Positions 8,962 through 16,831 of a stretch of DNA of 64,000 bases are shown piece after piece. The notes below the pieces were generated by a model, which searched no databases, was not told where the DNA came from, and worked only from the letters and a program-made list of their open reading frames with translations. This DNA comes from Arcanobacterium wilhelmae (GTDB lineage Bacteria; Actinomycetota; Actinomycetes; Actinomycetales; Actinomycetaceae). The first letter of the stretch is position 1. Each line of letters begins with the position of its first letter. The translations under genes were made by a program, and so were the position numbers. The stretch is from the NCBI RefSeq assembly GCF_029632765.1, contig NZ_CP121247.1, positions 1,736,001 through 1,800,000 on the forward strand. The letters are read 5' to 3'.

Positions 8962-9897
8962 TTACGCCTGCTCAATGTCTCGGGCCCAACTCTGTACCAG
9001 GCTCAAAGCGGACTCTAGAGTCAGAACCACACCTGCCGAGTCCGCAGCATCCACAAAGCTCGAACTCCAATGTGGGTAGGCAACAATATTCGGAGGCCAC
9101 ACACGCGGCGAGCGACCTAAGGTCTTCGCCTCCTCCGCACGCACACGAAACACAGCTTCACAAGCTAAGCGCACTTCACGATCTGAAACCTCAGCCGCTT
9201 TGCAAAGCTCACGAAGCAGAACCAGGTCCATCAAATCGCGAGCGCGATCATTCGGTTCATCTGGCGGACAATGCGGATCCGACACCGCATGCAGCTTCTG
9301 AGCCACCTGATATGCAAGCGACAAAGCCATCACCTGAACGCGCGCATCCAAACCAAAACCCTTGAGCGAAGGAAGATTCACCAACTCTGGCACCTCACCA
9401 GCCCCTGCCTCGTCTGAACCGATCTCAATCTGAACACGGCGCCATCTCACACCCCGCAACTTCAAGACCATGTCAAATCGGCGAGGGTTTACTAGCCTCG
9501 ACGGCACCTCGATTTCCTCAACGTCCGTTCTTTCAACATCAAACGGTGGCCAACCATGTGCAATCACTCCATCAAGACGAGCGAAAAAATCTGCAAAATC
9601 GCCACGAACCAAACCATCAAAATCTCGCGTCGTCCGCCCCGATCCACCCAAGCGGTACTGCAATGCGGTGCCACCTTTAACGAGGAAAATTGGCACACCG
9701 GCGTCGTCGACAACTTCCCCCAAAATCGTTGCAACTATCGACGATGCAACAAGCCAACCGAGCCTCGGACCAGCCATCCCAAAACGACGGCTCGCCTGAG
9801 CAATCCACGTCTCCAAAACTCTCGCAGACGCAGGTACTTTACCTTTCGGCGCAAGTCCACTCACCTGTTCAATCAACTGCCGCTCAGACATTTGCAT
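8962..9897 (-). CDS. AbiEii-type nucleotidyltransferase toxin
   Basis: 311 residues from the ATG at 9897, which has GAGGAG at proper spacing; a second ATG at 9891 is less well spaced. The family signature is clear: FLVKGGTALQYR followed by RTTRDFDG, the nucleotidyltransferase GG...D-x-D core of AbiEii/MenT-like toxins, then the conserved Q-I-E-I-G strand, AYQVAQKLHAV and RARDLMDLVLL. AbiE toxins add nucleotides to tRNA or other substrates and stop growth, giving type IV toxin-antitoxin behaviour and phage abortive infection in some hosts. It overlaps the antitoxin gene by 14 bases, so the two are translationally coupled with the antitoxin first. Confidence 0.88.
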   Translation of the reverse strand: MQMSERQLIEQVSGLAPKGKVPASARVLETWIAQASRRFGMAGPRLGWLVASSIVATILGEVVDDAGVPIFLVKGGTALQYRLGGSGRTTRDFDGLVRGDFADFFARLDGVIAHGWPPFDVERTDVEEIEVPSRLVNPRRFDMVLKLRGVRWRRVQIEIGSDEAGAGEVPELVNLPSLKGFGLDARVQVMALSLAYQVAQKLHAVSDPHCPPDEPNDRARDLMDLVLLRELCKAAEVSDREVRLACEAVFRVRAEEAKTLGRSPRVWPPNIVAYPHWSSSFVDAADSAGVVLTLESALSLVQSWARDIEQA

Positions 9898-10444
9898 CCC
9901 GCTCCTCGCACTGGCGCCGCAGATCACGCGAAACTACAGGCGAAATCAGCCGCGCCTTCACTGCCTTGCGTAACGACTCCTTCACCAAATAGGTAGGGAA
10001 ACCCGAGACAATAACTTGTTTCAGCGCGACCTGAGGACGGACCACACGAATCCCCTCGTGCCACGTCATATCCGCCTGGAGGAGGTCTTCAAAATGCACA
10101 CGAACCATGCGGCCACCCGCACGCCGAAGACGGGTTTTAGTAGGAAGAACTACATCAACCACATCTGGCAACGCATCTGTTACGCCCCACAGGTTCAATG
10201 CGCTCACATGGCTGACAGCCGATTCGGCATGGCCTGTCCACAGCAGAGCCCGCTGATAGTCACCGAACTCGTGTTCCGGCGTGCCCGGAATCAGATAAAC
10301 GCCACGCTCCACGCGCTCAATACGGCCACGAGCAACCATCTTCGACAAATCAGCGTCTGTAACCCCCAGTTCATGCGCTTGAGCAGTTGCAACGTAACCG
10401 TGCTGATCCAGCGCAATCTCGCGAAGTTCGTCAATCTTTCCCAT
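9884..10444 (-). CDS. AbiEi-type antitoxin and autoregulator
   Basis: 186 residues. The N-terminal winged helix is typical of AbiEi (LREIALDQHGYVATAQAHELGVTD then RGRIERVERGVYLIPG), followed by the conserved antitoxin region with alternating strands (VVDVVLPTKTRLRRAGG, VVRPQVALKQVI). AbiEi neutralises the partner toxin and binds inverted repeats in its own promoter. The start ATG (10442-10444) is just outside a large inverted repeat whose left arm begins inside the codon, which fits autoregulation. Its TGA stop lies 14 bases inside the toxin gene. Confidence 0.88.
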   Translation of the reverse strand: MGKIDELREIALDQHGYVATAQAHELGVTDADLSKMVARGRIERVERGVYLIPGTPEHEFGDYQRALLWTGHAESAVSHVSALNLWGVTDALPDVVDVVLPTKTRLRRAGGRMVRVHFEDLLQADMTWHEGIRVVRPQVALKQVIVSGFPTYLVKESLRKAVKARLISPVVSRDLRRQCEERDANV

Positions 10445-10479
10445 GTCAAAACCTTACTATTTTGGTAAGGTTTTGACAT
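10443..10479. promoter_or_regulatory. Inverted-repeat operator over the AbiEi start codon
   Basis: Perfect 15-base arms, ATGTCAAAACCTTAC at 10443-10457 and its complement at 10465-10479, with a 7-base centre. AbiEi proteins repress their promoter through such inverted repeats. In the transcript the proximal arm would carry the only visible Shine-Dalgarno-like bases (TAAGG, 8 bases before the ATG), so a hairpin could also hide the start. Confidence 0.8.
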
Positions 10480-10498
10480 TCACTCCTATGGGTGAGGA

Positions 10499-11266
10499 TC
10501 AGTTTCGGCCCGAGAGAGACGGGCCTGCAACGCGGCGCACCAGAGCGCGCGGCATCGCGCGCAGCGCCGCCGACGCCACCTTGTAGAGAGGGGTGGGCGT
10601 GGTAATGACGCGGCCCGCGCGGGCGGCGTCGAGCGCAGCGGCAACCACAGTTTCCGGCTCCGCAAAAACAAAACCCGGCCACTGCGAGGCGTCCACATGA
10701 CTACGCTCGTGGAACTCCGTGCGGATCAAGCCCGGCGTCACGGCCGTAACATGCACGCCACGCGGGCCCAGCTCCGCCGCAAGCCCCTCAGAAAACGTGC
10801 GCAACCAGGCCTTATGTGCACTGTACGTGCCCTGCGCCGTCAGCGACGTCAGCGACGAAACGTTAATAATCGCGCCGGCGCCGCGGGCCGCCATCGCGCC
10901 TGCTGCTGCGTGGGAAAGAACGAGCGGCGCGCGCACCATCACGTCCAGAGCGTTGAGCTCGCGCTCCAGATCGCCACCCACAAAATCTTGCCCCAAGCCG
11001 AAACCCGCATTATTAACCAGCAAACCGATAGGGGAGGATTCGGAGCGAAGGCGCTCGGCCACGCGTGCGAGATCTACAGGGTTCGCGAGATCCGCCGGGA
11101 GGGCCTCGGCGGACGTGCCAAGCGTGTTGCGGATCTTCCCAGCGAGCTCCTCCAGGCGAGCGGCATTCCTCGCCACCAACACCACATCCGTATGCTCCGC
11201 CGCCAACTGCCACGCAAACTCCGCGCCAAGCCCCGCGCTCGCGCCCGTAATCAAAGCTGTACCCAT
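10499..11266 (-). CDS. Short-chain dehydrogenase/reductase (classical SDR)
   Basis: 255 residues, usual length for classical SDRs. The cofactor loop TGASAGLG is at residues 7-14, NNAG near 90, the catalytic Ser in INVSSLTSL, and YSAHK carries the Tyr-Lys pair. VARNAAR after the second strand suggests NADP preference. The C-terminus (ALRAMPRALVRRV) is basic and amphipathic as in membrane-associated reductases. The substrate is unknown. A TACTCT box ends 7 bases before the ATG with no ribosome binding site, so the message may be leaderless. It is divergent from the exonuclease gene at 11393. Confidence 0.85.
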   Translation of the reverse strand: MGTALITGASAGLGAEFAWQLAAEHTDVVLVARNAARLEELAGKIRNTLGTSAEALPADLANPVDLARVAERLRSESSPIGLLVNNAGFGLGQDFVGGDLERELNALDVMVRAPLVLSHAAAGAMAARGAGAIINVSSLTSLTAQGTYSAHKAWLRTFSEGLAAELGPRGVHVTAVTPGLIRTEFHERSHVDASQWPGFVFAEPETVVAAALDAARAGRVITTPTPLYKVASAALRAMPRALVRRVAGPSLSGRN

Positions 11267-11392
11267 ACCGGCAAGAGTACCGCAGGGGGTGGGTCAGGCG
11301 ACGGGAGGTGGGGCCGGCAGGGAACCGCGTCAACGGGAGCCGGGGCCAGCAGCGCCAGCCGCGCACCGGCGTCGGCGGGTAGGCTGGAGCCC

Positions 11393-12214
11393 ATGAAGAT
11401 CGCAACCTGGAACATCAACTCAATCCGCACCCGCTGGGAGCGCGCGCTGGCGGTGCTCGAACGGCACGAGCTCGACGTACTCGCCCTGCAAGAAATCAAG
11501 TGCAAACCCGAGCAGTTCCCGCTCGCAGCCTTCGAAGAGGCCGGCTACCACGTAGCCGCCCACGGCCTCAACCAGTGGAATGGCGTAGCACTGATCGCGC
11601 GCGAGCCACTCGAGGACGTGCGTACCGAGTTCCCCGGTCAGCCCGGGTTCGTGAAAGGCGAGGTTACGGGGACGGACCGCGAGTCGGCCGGCTACCTCGC
11701 CGGGCCGCTCGAGGCGCGCGCGATCGGGGCGCGCGTTGGCGGCGTGGACGTGTGGAGCGTGTACGTGCCCAATGGCCGCGCCGTCGGCGACCCGCACTAC
11801 CACTACAAACTCGACTTCCTGCGTGCGCTGCGCGAGGCCGCCGCCAGCTGGCTTGCCGCCGACGCTGAGGCGCAGTTCGCGATCGTCGGCGACTGGAACG
11901 TGATCCCTACGGATGCAGACGTGTGGGACCCGGCCGCCATGGACCACGGGCTGTATTTGACCGACGCGGAACGCGAGGCATTCTTCGCATTCGAGCAGGT
12001 GGGCTTACAGGAAATGAGCCGCGCGTTCGCAACGAACTACACGTTCTGGGACTACCAAAAGCTGCGGTTCCCCAAGAATGAGGGAATGCGGATTGATTTC
12101 TTGTATGGATCGCCGGCGTTGGCCGCGCGTGCCGTTGCAGGCGAGATCGACCGCGACGAACGCAAAGGCAAAGGCGCCTCAGACCACGTACCCGTAATCG
12201 TCGAGTTCGAGTAG
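11393..12214 (+). CDS. xth: Exodeoxyribonuclease III family AP endonuclease
   Basis: 273 residues from the ATG at 11393 (GGAG upstream). It is an endonuclease/exonuclease/phosphatase-fold DNA repair enzyme that cuts at abasic sites and degrades 3' ends. Motifs in order: IATWNINSIR, LALQEIK (metal-binding Glu), WNGVALIAR, VYVPNGR, VGDWNV (catalytic Asp and Asn), FWDYQ and the final SDHVPVIVEF (catalytic His). Both metal and proton-donor residues are present. A copy of the recurrent GCACCGGCGTCGGCG word (11363-11377) lies just before the ribosome binding site. Confidence 0.92.
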   Translation: MKIATWNINSIRTRWERALAVLERHELDVLALQEIKCKPEQFPLAAFEEAGYHVAAHGLNQWNGVALIAREPLEDVRTEFPGQPGFVKGEVTGTDRESAGYLAGPLEARAIGARVGGVDVWSVYVPNGRAVGDPHYHYKLDFLRALREAAASWLAADAEAQFAIVGDWNVIPTDADVWDPAAMDHGLYLTDAEREAFFAFEQVGLQEMSRAFATNYTFWDYQKLRFPKNEGMRIDFLYGSPALAARAVAGEIDRDERKGKGASDHVPVIVEFE

Positions 12215-12274
12215 GCCACCTAGGTGCGCACCCGCAGGACGAGACGCCGCCGGATTCGAGGCGCGAAAAGCGAG

Positions 12275-12378
12275 ATACTCCGACTACCTAAAATATTGGT
12301 CGCAAAATCGACGCCTCGAGCACTATATGGGGCTCGGCCCTTCAAAAAACGAACCAAAATTTTAGGTGCCCGGAGTAT
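12275..12378. repeat. Long imperfect inverted repeat between convergent genes
   Basis: The arms are about 28 bases (12275-12302 and 12350-12378), sharing ATACTCCG, ACCTAAAAT and TTGGT blocks with five mismatches or gaps. The 47-base loop has its own small CGAGC/GCTCG stem. It is AT-richer than its surroundings and has no terminal T run. It may act as a two-way terminator for the genes ending at 12214 and 12396, or be a small non-autonomous mobile element. Confidence 0.65.
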
Positions 12379-12395
12379 GGCCGTGAAACCGCTCG

Positions 12396-13781
12396 CTAGT
12401 CGAGTCGGATGCGCGGGTGGCCATCCGTGAGCGGGCGGCCATCATTCCACAGAATCGGCGCGAGATCCGCGAGCCACGTTTGCGCCGCTTCCTCGGGCGT
12501 GAGCTGGGGATCCAGGTGATAGGTCTGCGGATCAAACCAGATCGCGTCCGCCTCAACCGCGATCATGCCGTAGCTCAGGTACGGTCCATATCCGGGGATC
12601 GGCTCCTCCCAGTTCGCAGTAGACTGCGCGAGCGCCTCCTCCTCGGCCGAGAGCCTGGAACCCGAAGGGAATTCCGGGCGGGAGACAACCAGTGTGAAGA
12701 TCCGGCGCTTCAACGGAGCGCGATAGTCCGGGGAAATGTACTGGCCATCCCAATCCTCCCCCGGGTTCCAGGTGCCAGCAGACTCGGCGGCCTCCAGCCC
12801 ATCCGCAATCTCACCAGCGCGGTGCCCATCCCAATCCGCACGTGCCTCCAGCAGGCGGATCATCATTCCGTGGCGCGCCACGTGCACCACCGCTCCCCCG
12901 CCAATTTCGCTGCCCTGGATGAGGACCTCGCCGGGGGCGAGCCGCTCCGGCTCGCCCCCGGCCCCAAACACCTGCAACGCGTCTTCAAGCGCGCGCACCA
13001 CACGGCGCACGAACTTCCCTTCCTCCGTGGGGCGCGGAAGTGAACGCGCGGCCGTACGCACAATCCGCGGGTCGAGATCCTGCTTCACTTCCCCGATCTC
13101 GGGCAGGTAACGCCGCTTCGTGAAGTTGTACCGCGCCACCCGGTAGTCATTCGCGAACGGCTCACGGTAGCGGGTGGCCCAAAACATGAGGTCCGGGGCG
13201 CGCTCAGCCGACGCCGACGCCGACGCCCCACCCAACTCCACATCGTCCAGCGCTTCCACGGCAGTTTTCGGGGTATCACTCCCGGCCAGGTCATCCTCGG
13301 GCGTTTCCTGCTCGGGCGCTTCATCGATCGACATCAGCAGGTCCACCGGCTCGAGCATTCCGTGGCTCTGACCGCGGTACAGATCCGGCCCGTACCCCAG
13401 ATCAATCCACGCTTCAAAACGCGGCCCGTTGATCTGCGAAAACATACCATAATCTAGCGGAGGTTCGTCGCCCGATTCTTCAGCGCTCGTCTGTGCCCAC
13501 TCCGCCGAGCGATCCCGCCACGGCCACGGCACACTCCGCAGCGCCATGTGCGTCTTCAACCGCCATTCAGTGCTGAGTTTCGGCGCCACAGAGACGAGAT
13601 CCGTCCCGAACCCTGCACCAGTGCAACTCGAAAATTCGCCAACGAACCTCGAGAAGCTCCCATCGTTGCCGTAATGCACGAGCACCTGCCCCGCCGGGAA
13701 AATCGGGCGGCGCGCACCCTCCAGCTCCGGCCACGGCCGAAACGCGTGCCCCAGAAAAGCTTTGTTGCTGTAATCGGGCAT
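12396..13781 (-). CDS. Hypothetical cytoplasmic protein of unknown function
   Basis: 461 residues from the ATG at 13781, which has GAGGAGG six bases upstream. I do not recognise the family. It has no signal peptide or membrane segment. It is rich in Trp, Tyr and Pro, has an acidic central linker (DEAPEQETPEDD, then ASASASAERAP) at about residues 155-195, and ends with TPEEAAQTWLADLAPILWNDGRPLTDGHPRIRLD read in two blocks. The N-terminal half may match a domain that recognises proteins or ligands with aromatic side chains. Codon use matches the neighbours, so there is no sign of recent transfer. It stands alone between two terminator-like structures. Confidence 0.7.
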   Translation of the reverse strand: MPDYSNKAFLGHAFRPWPELEGARRPIFPAGQVLVHYGNDGSFSRFVGEFSSCTGAGFGTDLVSVAPKLSTEWRLKTHMALRSVPWPWRDRSAEWAQTSAEESGDEPPLDYGMFSQINGPRFEAWIDLGYGPDLYRGQSHGMLEPVDLLMSIDEAPEQETPEDDLAGSDTPKTAVEALDDVELGGASASASAERAPDLMFWATRYREPFANDYRVARYNFTKRRYLPEIGEVKQDLDPRIVRTAARSLPRPTEEGKFVRRVVRALEDALQVFGAGGEPERLAPGEVLIQGSEIGGGAVVHVARHGMMIRLLEARADWDGHRAGEIADGLEAAESAGTWNPGEDWDGQYISPDYRAPLKRRIFTLVVSRPEFPSGSRLSAEEEALAQSTANWEEPIPGYGPYLSYGMIAVEADAIWFDPQTYHLDPQLTPEEAAQTWLADLAPILWNDGRPLTDGHPRIRLD

Positions 13782-13825
13782 CCCTGCCTCCTCGCAGTGG
13801 AACAACAATTTCCGCCCAGCATACA

Positions 13826-13863
13826 CGAGGGGGCGAGGAAGCCTGAGCTTCCTCGCCCCCTCG
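13826..13863. terminator. Terminator downstream of metQ
   Basis: A perfect 17-base stem (13826-13842 with 13847-13863) and CTGA loop, 35 bases after the metQ stop on the minus strand. There is no strong T run, but the stem is long and GC-rich. Confidence 0.75.
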
Positions 13864-13897
13864 CCTCAGTCAGGCACGAGCTTAGTCCCCCGCGAGC

Positions 13898-14746
13898 TCA
13901 GTTCCCGAACGCCGGGATCACAGCGCCATCGGCGTACTTGTCCTTGATGAACTTCGCGACCTCCGGCGAGTGCAGCAGCTCATCGAGCTTCTTCACGGCA
14001 GCCTTCTTCTCCGCCGGCGCATCCGCCTTCCACGCAAGGAAGTTCGCGTACGGGTTGTCCTTGCCGTCCTCAAGGGCGATCGCGTCCTTCGACGGCGTCA
14101 GCCCGCCCTGCAGCGCAAAGTTACCGTTAATCACCGACGCGTCCACCGAATCAAGCGTGCGCGGCAGGTTCGGCGCCTCGATCTCCTGGAAGCTAATGTG
14201 CTTCGGGTTGTCCTTCACATCGTGAATCGTCAGGTCCTTCTTCCCCTCGTCCACAGTGATCAGCCCCTGCTTCGCGAGCAGCACGAGCGCACGGTTCTGG
14301 TTCGCCGGATCGTTCACGATCGAAATCGTCGCACCATCGGGCAGATCCTTCAAATCCTTGACCTTCTTCGAGTAGACGGCGTACGGCTCAATATGCACAC
14401 CCTCGCCGTGCTCGAACTTGTAGCCGAACTCCTTCACCTGCGACTCGTAGTACGGCAGGTGCTGGAAGTAGTTCGCATCCAGCTGGCCGTTGTCCAGATT
14501 CTTGTTCGGCAACACGTAGTCCGAATACTCCACAATGTCGATGTTCAGCCCGGCCTTCGCCGCGAGGTTATCCTTGACGAACTTCAGGATGTCGCCGTGC
14601 GGCACCGGGTTCACGCCGACCTTGAGGGTCACGGCATCGCCGGCCGCCGCCGAGCCCGAGGCTCCCGACGACGACGAACTTCCACACGCGCCCAGCGCGA
14701 GAGTAGCAGCGGCGAGAGTAGCGACGATAGCAAGCTTGCGGTTCAT
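13898..14746 (-). CDS. metQ: MetQ/NlpA-family methionine-binding lipoprotein
   Basis: 282 residues; ATG at 14746 with AGGAG upstream. The lipoprotein signal is explicit: MNRKLAIV, a hydrophobic core and the lipobox LGAC, followed by a Ser/Gly linker. The mature part shows NlpA-family marks: VGVNPVPHGDILKFV, DYVLPNKNLDNGQLDANYFQHLPY, YSKKVKDLKDLPDGATISIVNDPANQNRAL and a C-terminal AVIPAF. It captures methionine outside the membrane for the MetNI transporter. It is the last gene of the met operon, 245 bases after metI, a gap that carries another copy of the recurrent GC word. Confidence 0.93.
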   Translation of the reverse strand: MNRKLAIVATLAAATLALGACGSSSSSGASGSAAAGDAVTLKVGVNPVPHGDILKFVKDNLAAKAGLNIDIVEYSDYVLPNKNLDNGQLDANYFQHLPYYESQVKEFGYKFEHGEGVHIEPYAVYSKKVKDLKDLPDGATISIVNDPANQNRALVLLAKQGLITVDEGKKDLTIHDVKDNPKHISFQEIEAPNLPRTLDSVDASVINGNFALQGGLTPSKDAIALEDGKDNPYANFLAWKADAPAEKKAAVKKLDELLHSPEVAKFIKDKYADGAVIPAFGN

Positions 14747-14991
14747 TATTTTTCTCCTATGAGTTTCGGCGGGCTCATCGCCCGTTTTCAGGTGTGGGGG
14801 CTGCGCCCCGAAACAGTTTGTTGGTGTGGCCCACCAGGTGGAGTTCTCCCCTGGGAAACGGGCCGGTTGCAGTGAACGCCAAACGCACACCGGCGTCGGC
14901 GGATTGCCGCGCCCACGAGGGCCGGCAGCGGATAAACCGATCCCGCTGGAAGTGCGGCCGCAGCCGCGAAGAAGGGATCCCGGTATGTCGC

Positions 14992-15663
14992 TCAGCGGTG
15001 GTCGACATACCGGCTGAGCATGTCTCCAACCATCTGGATCATCTGCACGATCACCACTATCACCACGATCGTGATCACCAAAACGTCAATCATGTAGCGG
15101 TTATAGCCGTAGTTGTAGGCCAGGCCGCCCAGGCCGCCGCCGCCAACCGCGCCACCCATCGCCGAATAGCCCACCAGCGTAATCAGCAGCACCGTGATCG
15201 ACTGAATAATGCTCGGCAACGCCTCGCGCACCTGCATCCACAGGATCGACCAACCGGTAGCGCCCATCATCTCCAGGCCCTCGATCTTCGACGGATCCAC
15301 GGCCACCATGTTCGACTCCACGAGGCGCGCGAAGAACGGCACCGCCGCCACCGTGAGCGGGAAAACCATGCCCTGCCAGCCCAGGTTCGTCCCCATGATG
15401 ATCAACGTGAGCGGGAACAGCACGATCAGCAAGATAATAAAAGGAATGGAACGCCCCAGGTTCACGATAAACCCGAGCAGGCGGTTCACCAGCGCGTTCG
15501 GCGCGATCCCGTCCTTACGCGTGGCCACCACAGCCATACCGAGCGGCACGCCGAGCACCACGGTTGCAAGGCCCGAAAGCCCCACCATCAAGAGGGTTTC
15601 CCAGATCGACCACAGAAGCGAATCCGTGATCGCCGGGTTGTTCAACCACATCTGGTCGTTCAT
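14992..15663 (-). CDS. metI: Methionine ABC transporter permease
   Basis: 223 residues with about five to six membrane helices, the usual size for MetI. The EAA-like coupling motif is seen as EGLEMMGATGWSILWMQVREALPSI, given here in two blocks EGLEMMGATGWS and ILWMQVREALPSI. IPFIILLIVLFP and GAVGGGGLGGLAYNYGY are typical MetI sequences. Its ATG shares ATGA with the metN stop (15660-15663), so the two are translationally coupled. Confidence 0.93.
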   Translation of the reverse strand: MNDQMWLNNPAITDSLLWSIWETLLMVGLSGLATVVLGVPLGMAVVATRKDGIAPNALVNRLLGFIVNLGRSIPFIILLIVLFPLTLIIMGTNLGWQGMVFPLTVAAVPFFARLVESNMVAVDPSKIEGLEMMGATGWSILWMQVREALPSIIQSITVLLITLVGYSAMGGAVGGGGLGGLAYNYGYNRYMIDVLVITIVVIVVIVQMIQMVGDMLSRYVDHR

Positions 15664-16649
15664 ACTGCCGCCCTCTCTTCTACGTTCGCGCCGCGATCAC
15701 GAAGCGCCGCAGCGATCTGCGTGGCCTGCGCCCCCGGCACCGATAACACCAGGCGCGCCACCTGTGCCTTCCCGACGGTCTCGAAACGGCCGGACGTGAT
15801 ATCCGCCCCGAGTTGCGCCGCGAGCTCCAGGATCGCCGACGCGGCCGGCTGGCCCGGAGTTGCGGAGAACGCGACGTCCAGTAGCGCAGTTTCCGGCGCA
15901 ACGACGTCGGGCGAGACCCGCGGAGGCGGCACAAGTTCCGCGCCGAGGCGGGAGGTGACGTCCGAGACGACCTCTTCCACGCGACCCGTTTGCACGATCT
16001 TCCCGCGATCGAGCATGGTCACGTTGGTACAGATCTCGCGCACAACTTCCATCTCGTGCGTAATAATCAGCACGGTAACGCCGGTGCGCTCGTTGATTTC
16101 CGAGATCAGCTGGAGGATCTGGTAGGTGGTGGCCTGATCGAGAGCCGAGGTGGGCTCGTCGCACAGCAGCACCTTCGGGTTTGCTGCGAGCGCGCGCGCA
16201 ATCGCGATGCGCTGGCGCTGGCCACCTGAAAGCTGACGCGGATACACGTTCCCGCGATCGGGCAGGCCCACAAGTTCGAGTAGCTCCGCCGCGCGTGCCT
16301 TGCGTTCCTCCTTCGGAACGCCCGCGATTTTCATCGGGTAGGCGATGTTCTGCGCGTTCGTGAGGGAATCGAGCAGGTGGCCGCCCTGGAAAACCATGCC
16401 GATCGCGCGGCGGGCGTTGCGCAGTTCGCTTGCGGAAACGGCTGCCAAATCCTGGCCGTCCACAACAATCCGTCCCGATGTTGGGCACTCGAGCGCGGTC
16501 AAGCAGCGGATCAGTGTGGATTTTCCTGCACCCGATTCGCCCACAATTCCGTGAATCTCACCGGCGGCAATCTCGAGCGAAATACCGCCCAGCGCCACAA
16601 CCTCTGGGCTACCAGGGTAGACCTTGGTGACTGAATCGAGTGTGATCAT
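15660..16649 (-). CDS. metN: Methionine ABC transporter ATP-binding protein with NIL domain
   Basis: 329 residues from the ATG at 16649, which has GGAGG five bases away; longer starts would run into the riboswitch. Walker A is GESGAGKST, the signature is LSGGQRQR, Walker B is VLLCDEPTSALD and the switch His is in ITHEME. The C-terminal 75 residues (from TALLDVAFSA) form the ACT-like NIL domain, which in E. coli MetN binds methionine and inhibits transport when the cell is replete. It is first in the metN-metI-metQ operon, so the cell has both riboswitch and allosteric control of uptake. Confidence 0.94.
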   Translation of the reverse strand: MITLDSVTKVYPGSPEVVALGGISLEIAAGEIHGIVGESGAGKSTLIRCLTALECPTSGRIVVDGQDLAAVSASELRNARRAIGMVFQGGHLLDSLTNAQNIAYPMKIAGVPKEERKARAAELLELVGLPDRGNVYPRQLSGGQRQRIAIARALAANPKVLLCDEPTSALDQATTYQILQLISEINERTGVTVLIITHEMEVVREICTNVTMLDRGKIVQTGRVEEVVSDVTSRLGAELVPPPRVSPDVVAPETALLDVAFSATPGQPAASAILELAAQLGADITSGRFETVGKAQVARLVLSVPGAQATQIAAALRDRGANVEERAAV

Positions 16650-16657
16650 GTCTTCCT

Positions 16658-16737
16658 CCATCGGTCCTAGCTGTAGCACCGCTCTTGCGCGGTTGCTGTA
16701 GCGTCATTGAGCTAGGTCTCTCAGCTACTCTTGATGG
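16658..16737 (-). ncRNA. SAM (S-box) riboswitch in the metN leader
   Basis: Read on the minus strand the leader has P1 CCATC (16733-16737), then ATCAAGAGTAGCTGAGAGAC, GACGCTACAGCAACC, a small GCGC/GCGG hairpin, GGTGCTAC, AGCTAGG and the closing P1 strand GATGG (16658-16662). This order matches the SAM-I class aptamer. The closing P1 strand shares bases with GATGGAGGA, the metN ribosome binding site, so ligand binding should hide the start of translation. Confidence 0.85.
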
Positions 16738-16749
16738 TCAAGTGGTTCC

Positions 16750-16778
16750 AGGTTAGGCACGAGGTCCTGGGGTGTCAA
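16750..16778 (-). promoter_or_regulatory. Promoter of the metNIQ operon
   Basis: On the minus strand TTGACA (16773-16778), exactly 17 bases, then TAACCT (16750-16755). The predicted start near 16743 lies just before the riboswitch, leaving it intact in the leader. Confidence 0.75.
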
Positions 16779-16831
16779 GATGTGGGGCAGAATCGTCCAC
16801 ATCTTGGACTGCGGCGGGATGGCAGGTTGCA

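Noticed and set aside
10697..11392. A longer start for exonuclease III
   Set aside because: The extension is antisense to the SDR gene and Arg-rich; family length and the ribosome binding site support 11393.
13190..13230. GCCGACGCCGACGCC run in the unknown gene as another mobile word copy
   Set aside because: It is a simple GAC/GCC triplet run coding for Ala/Ser in a linker, and lacks the full core.
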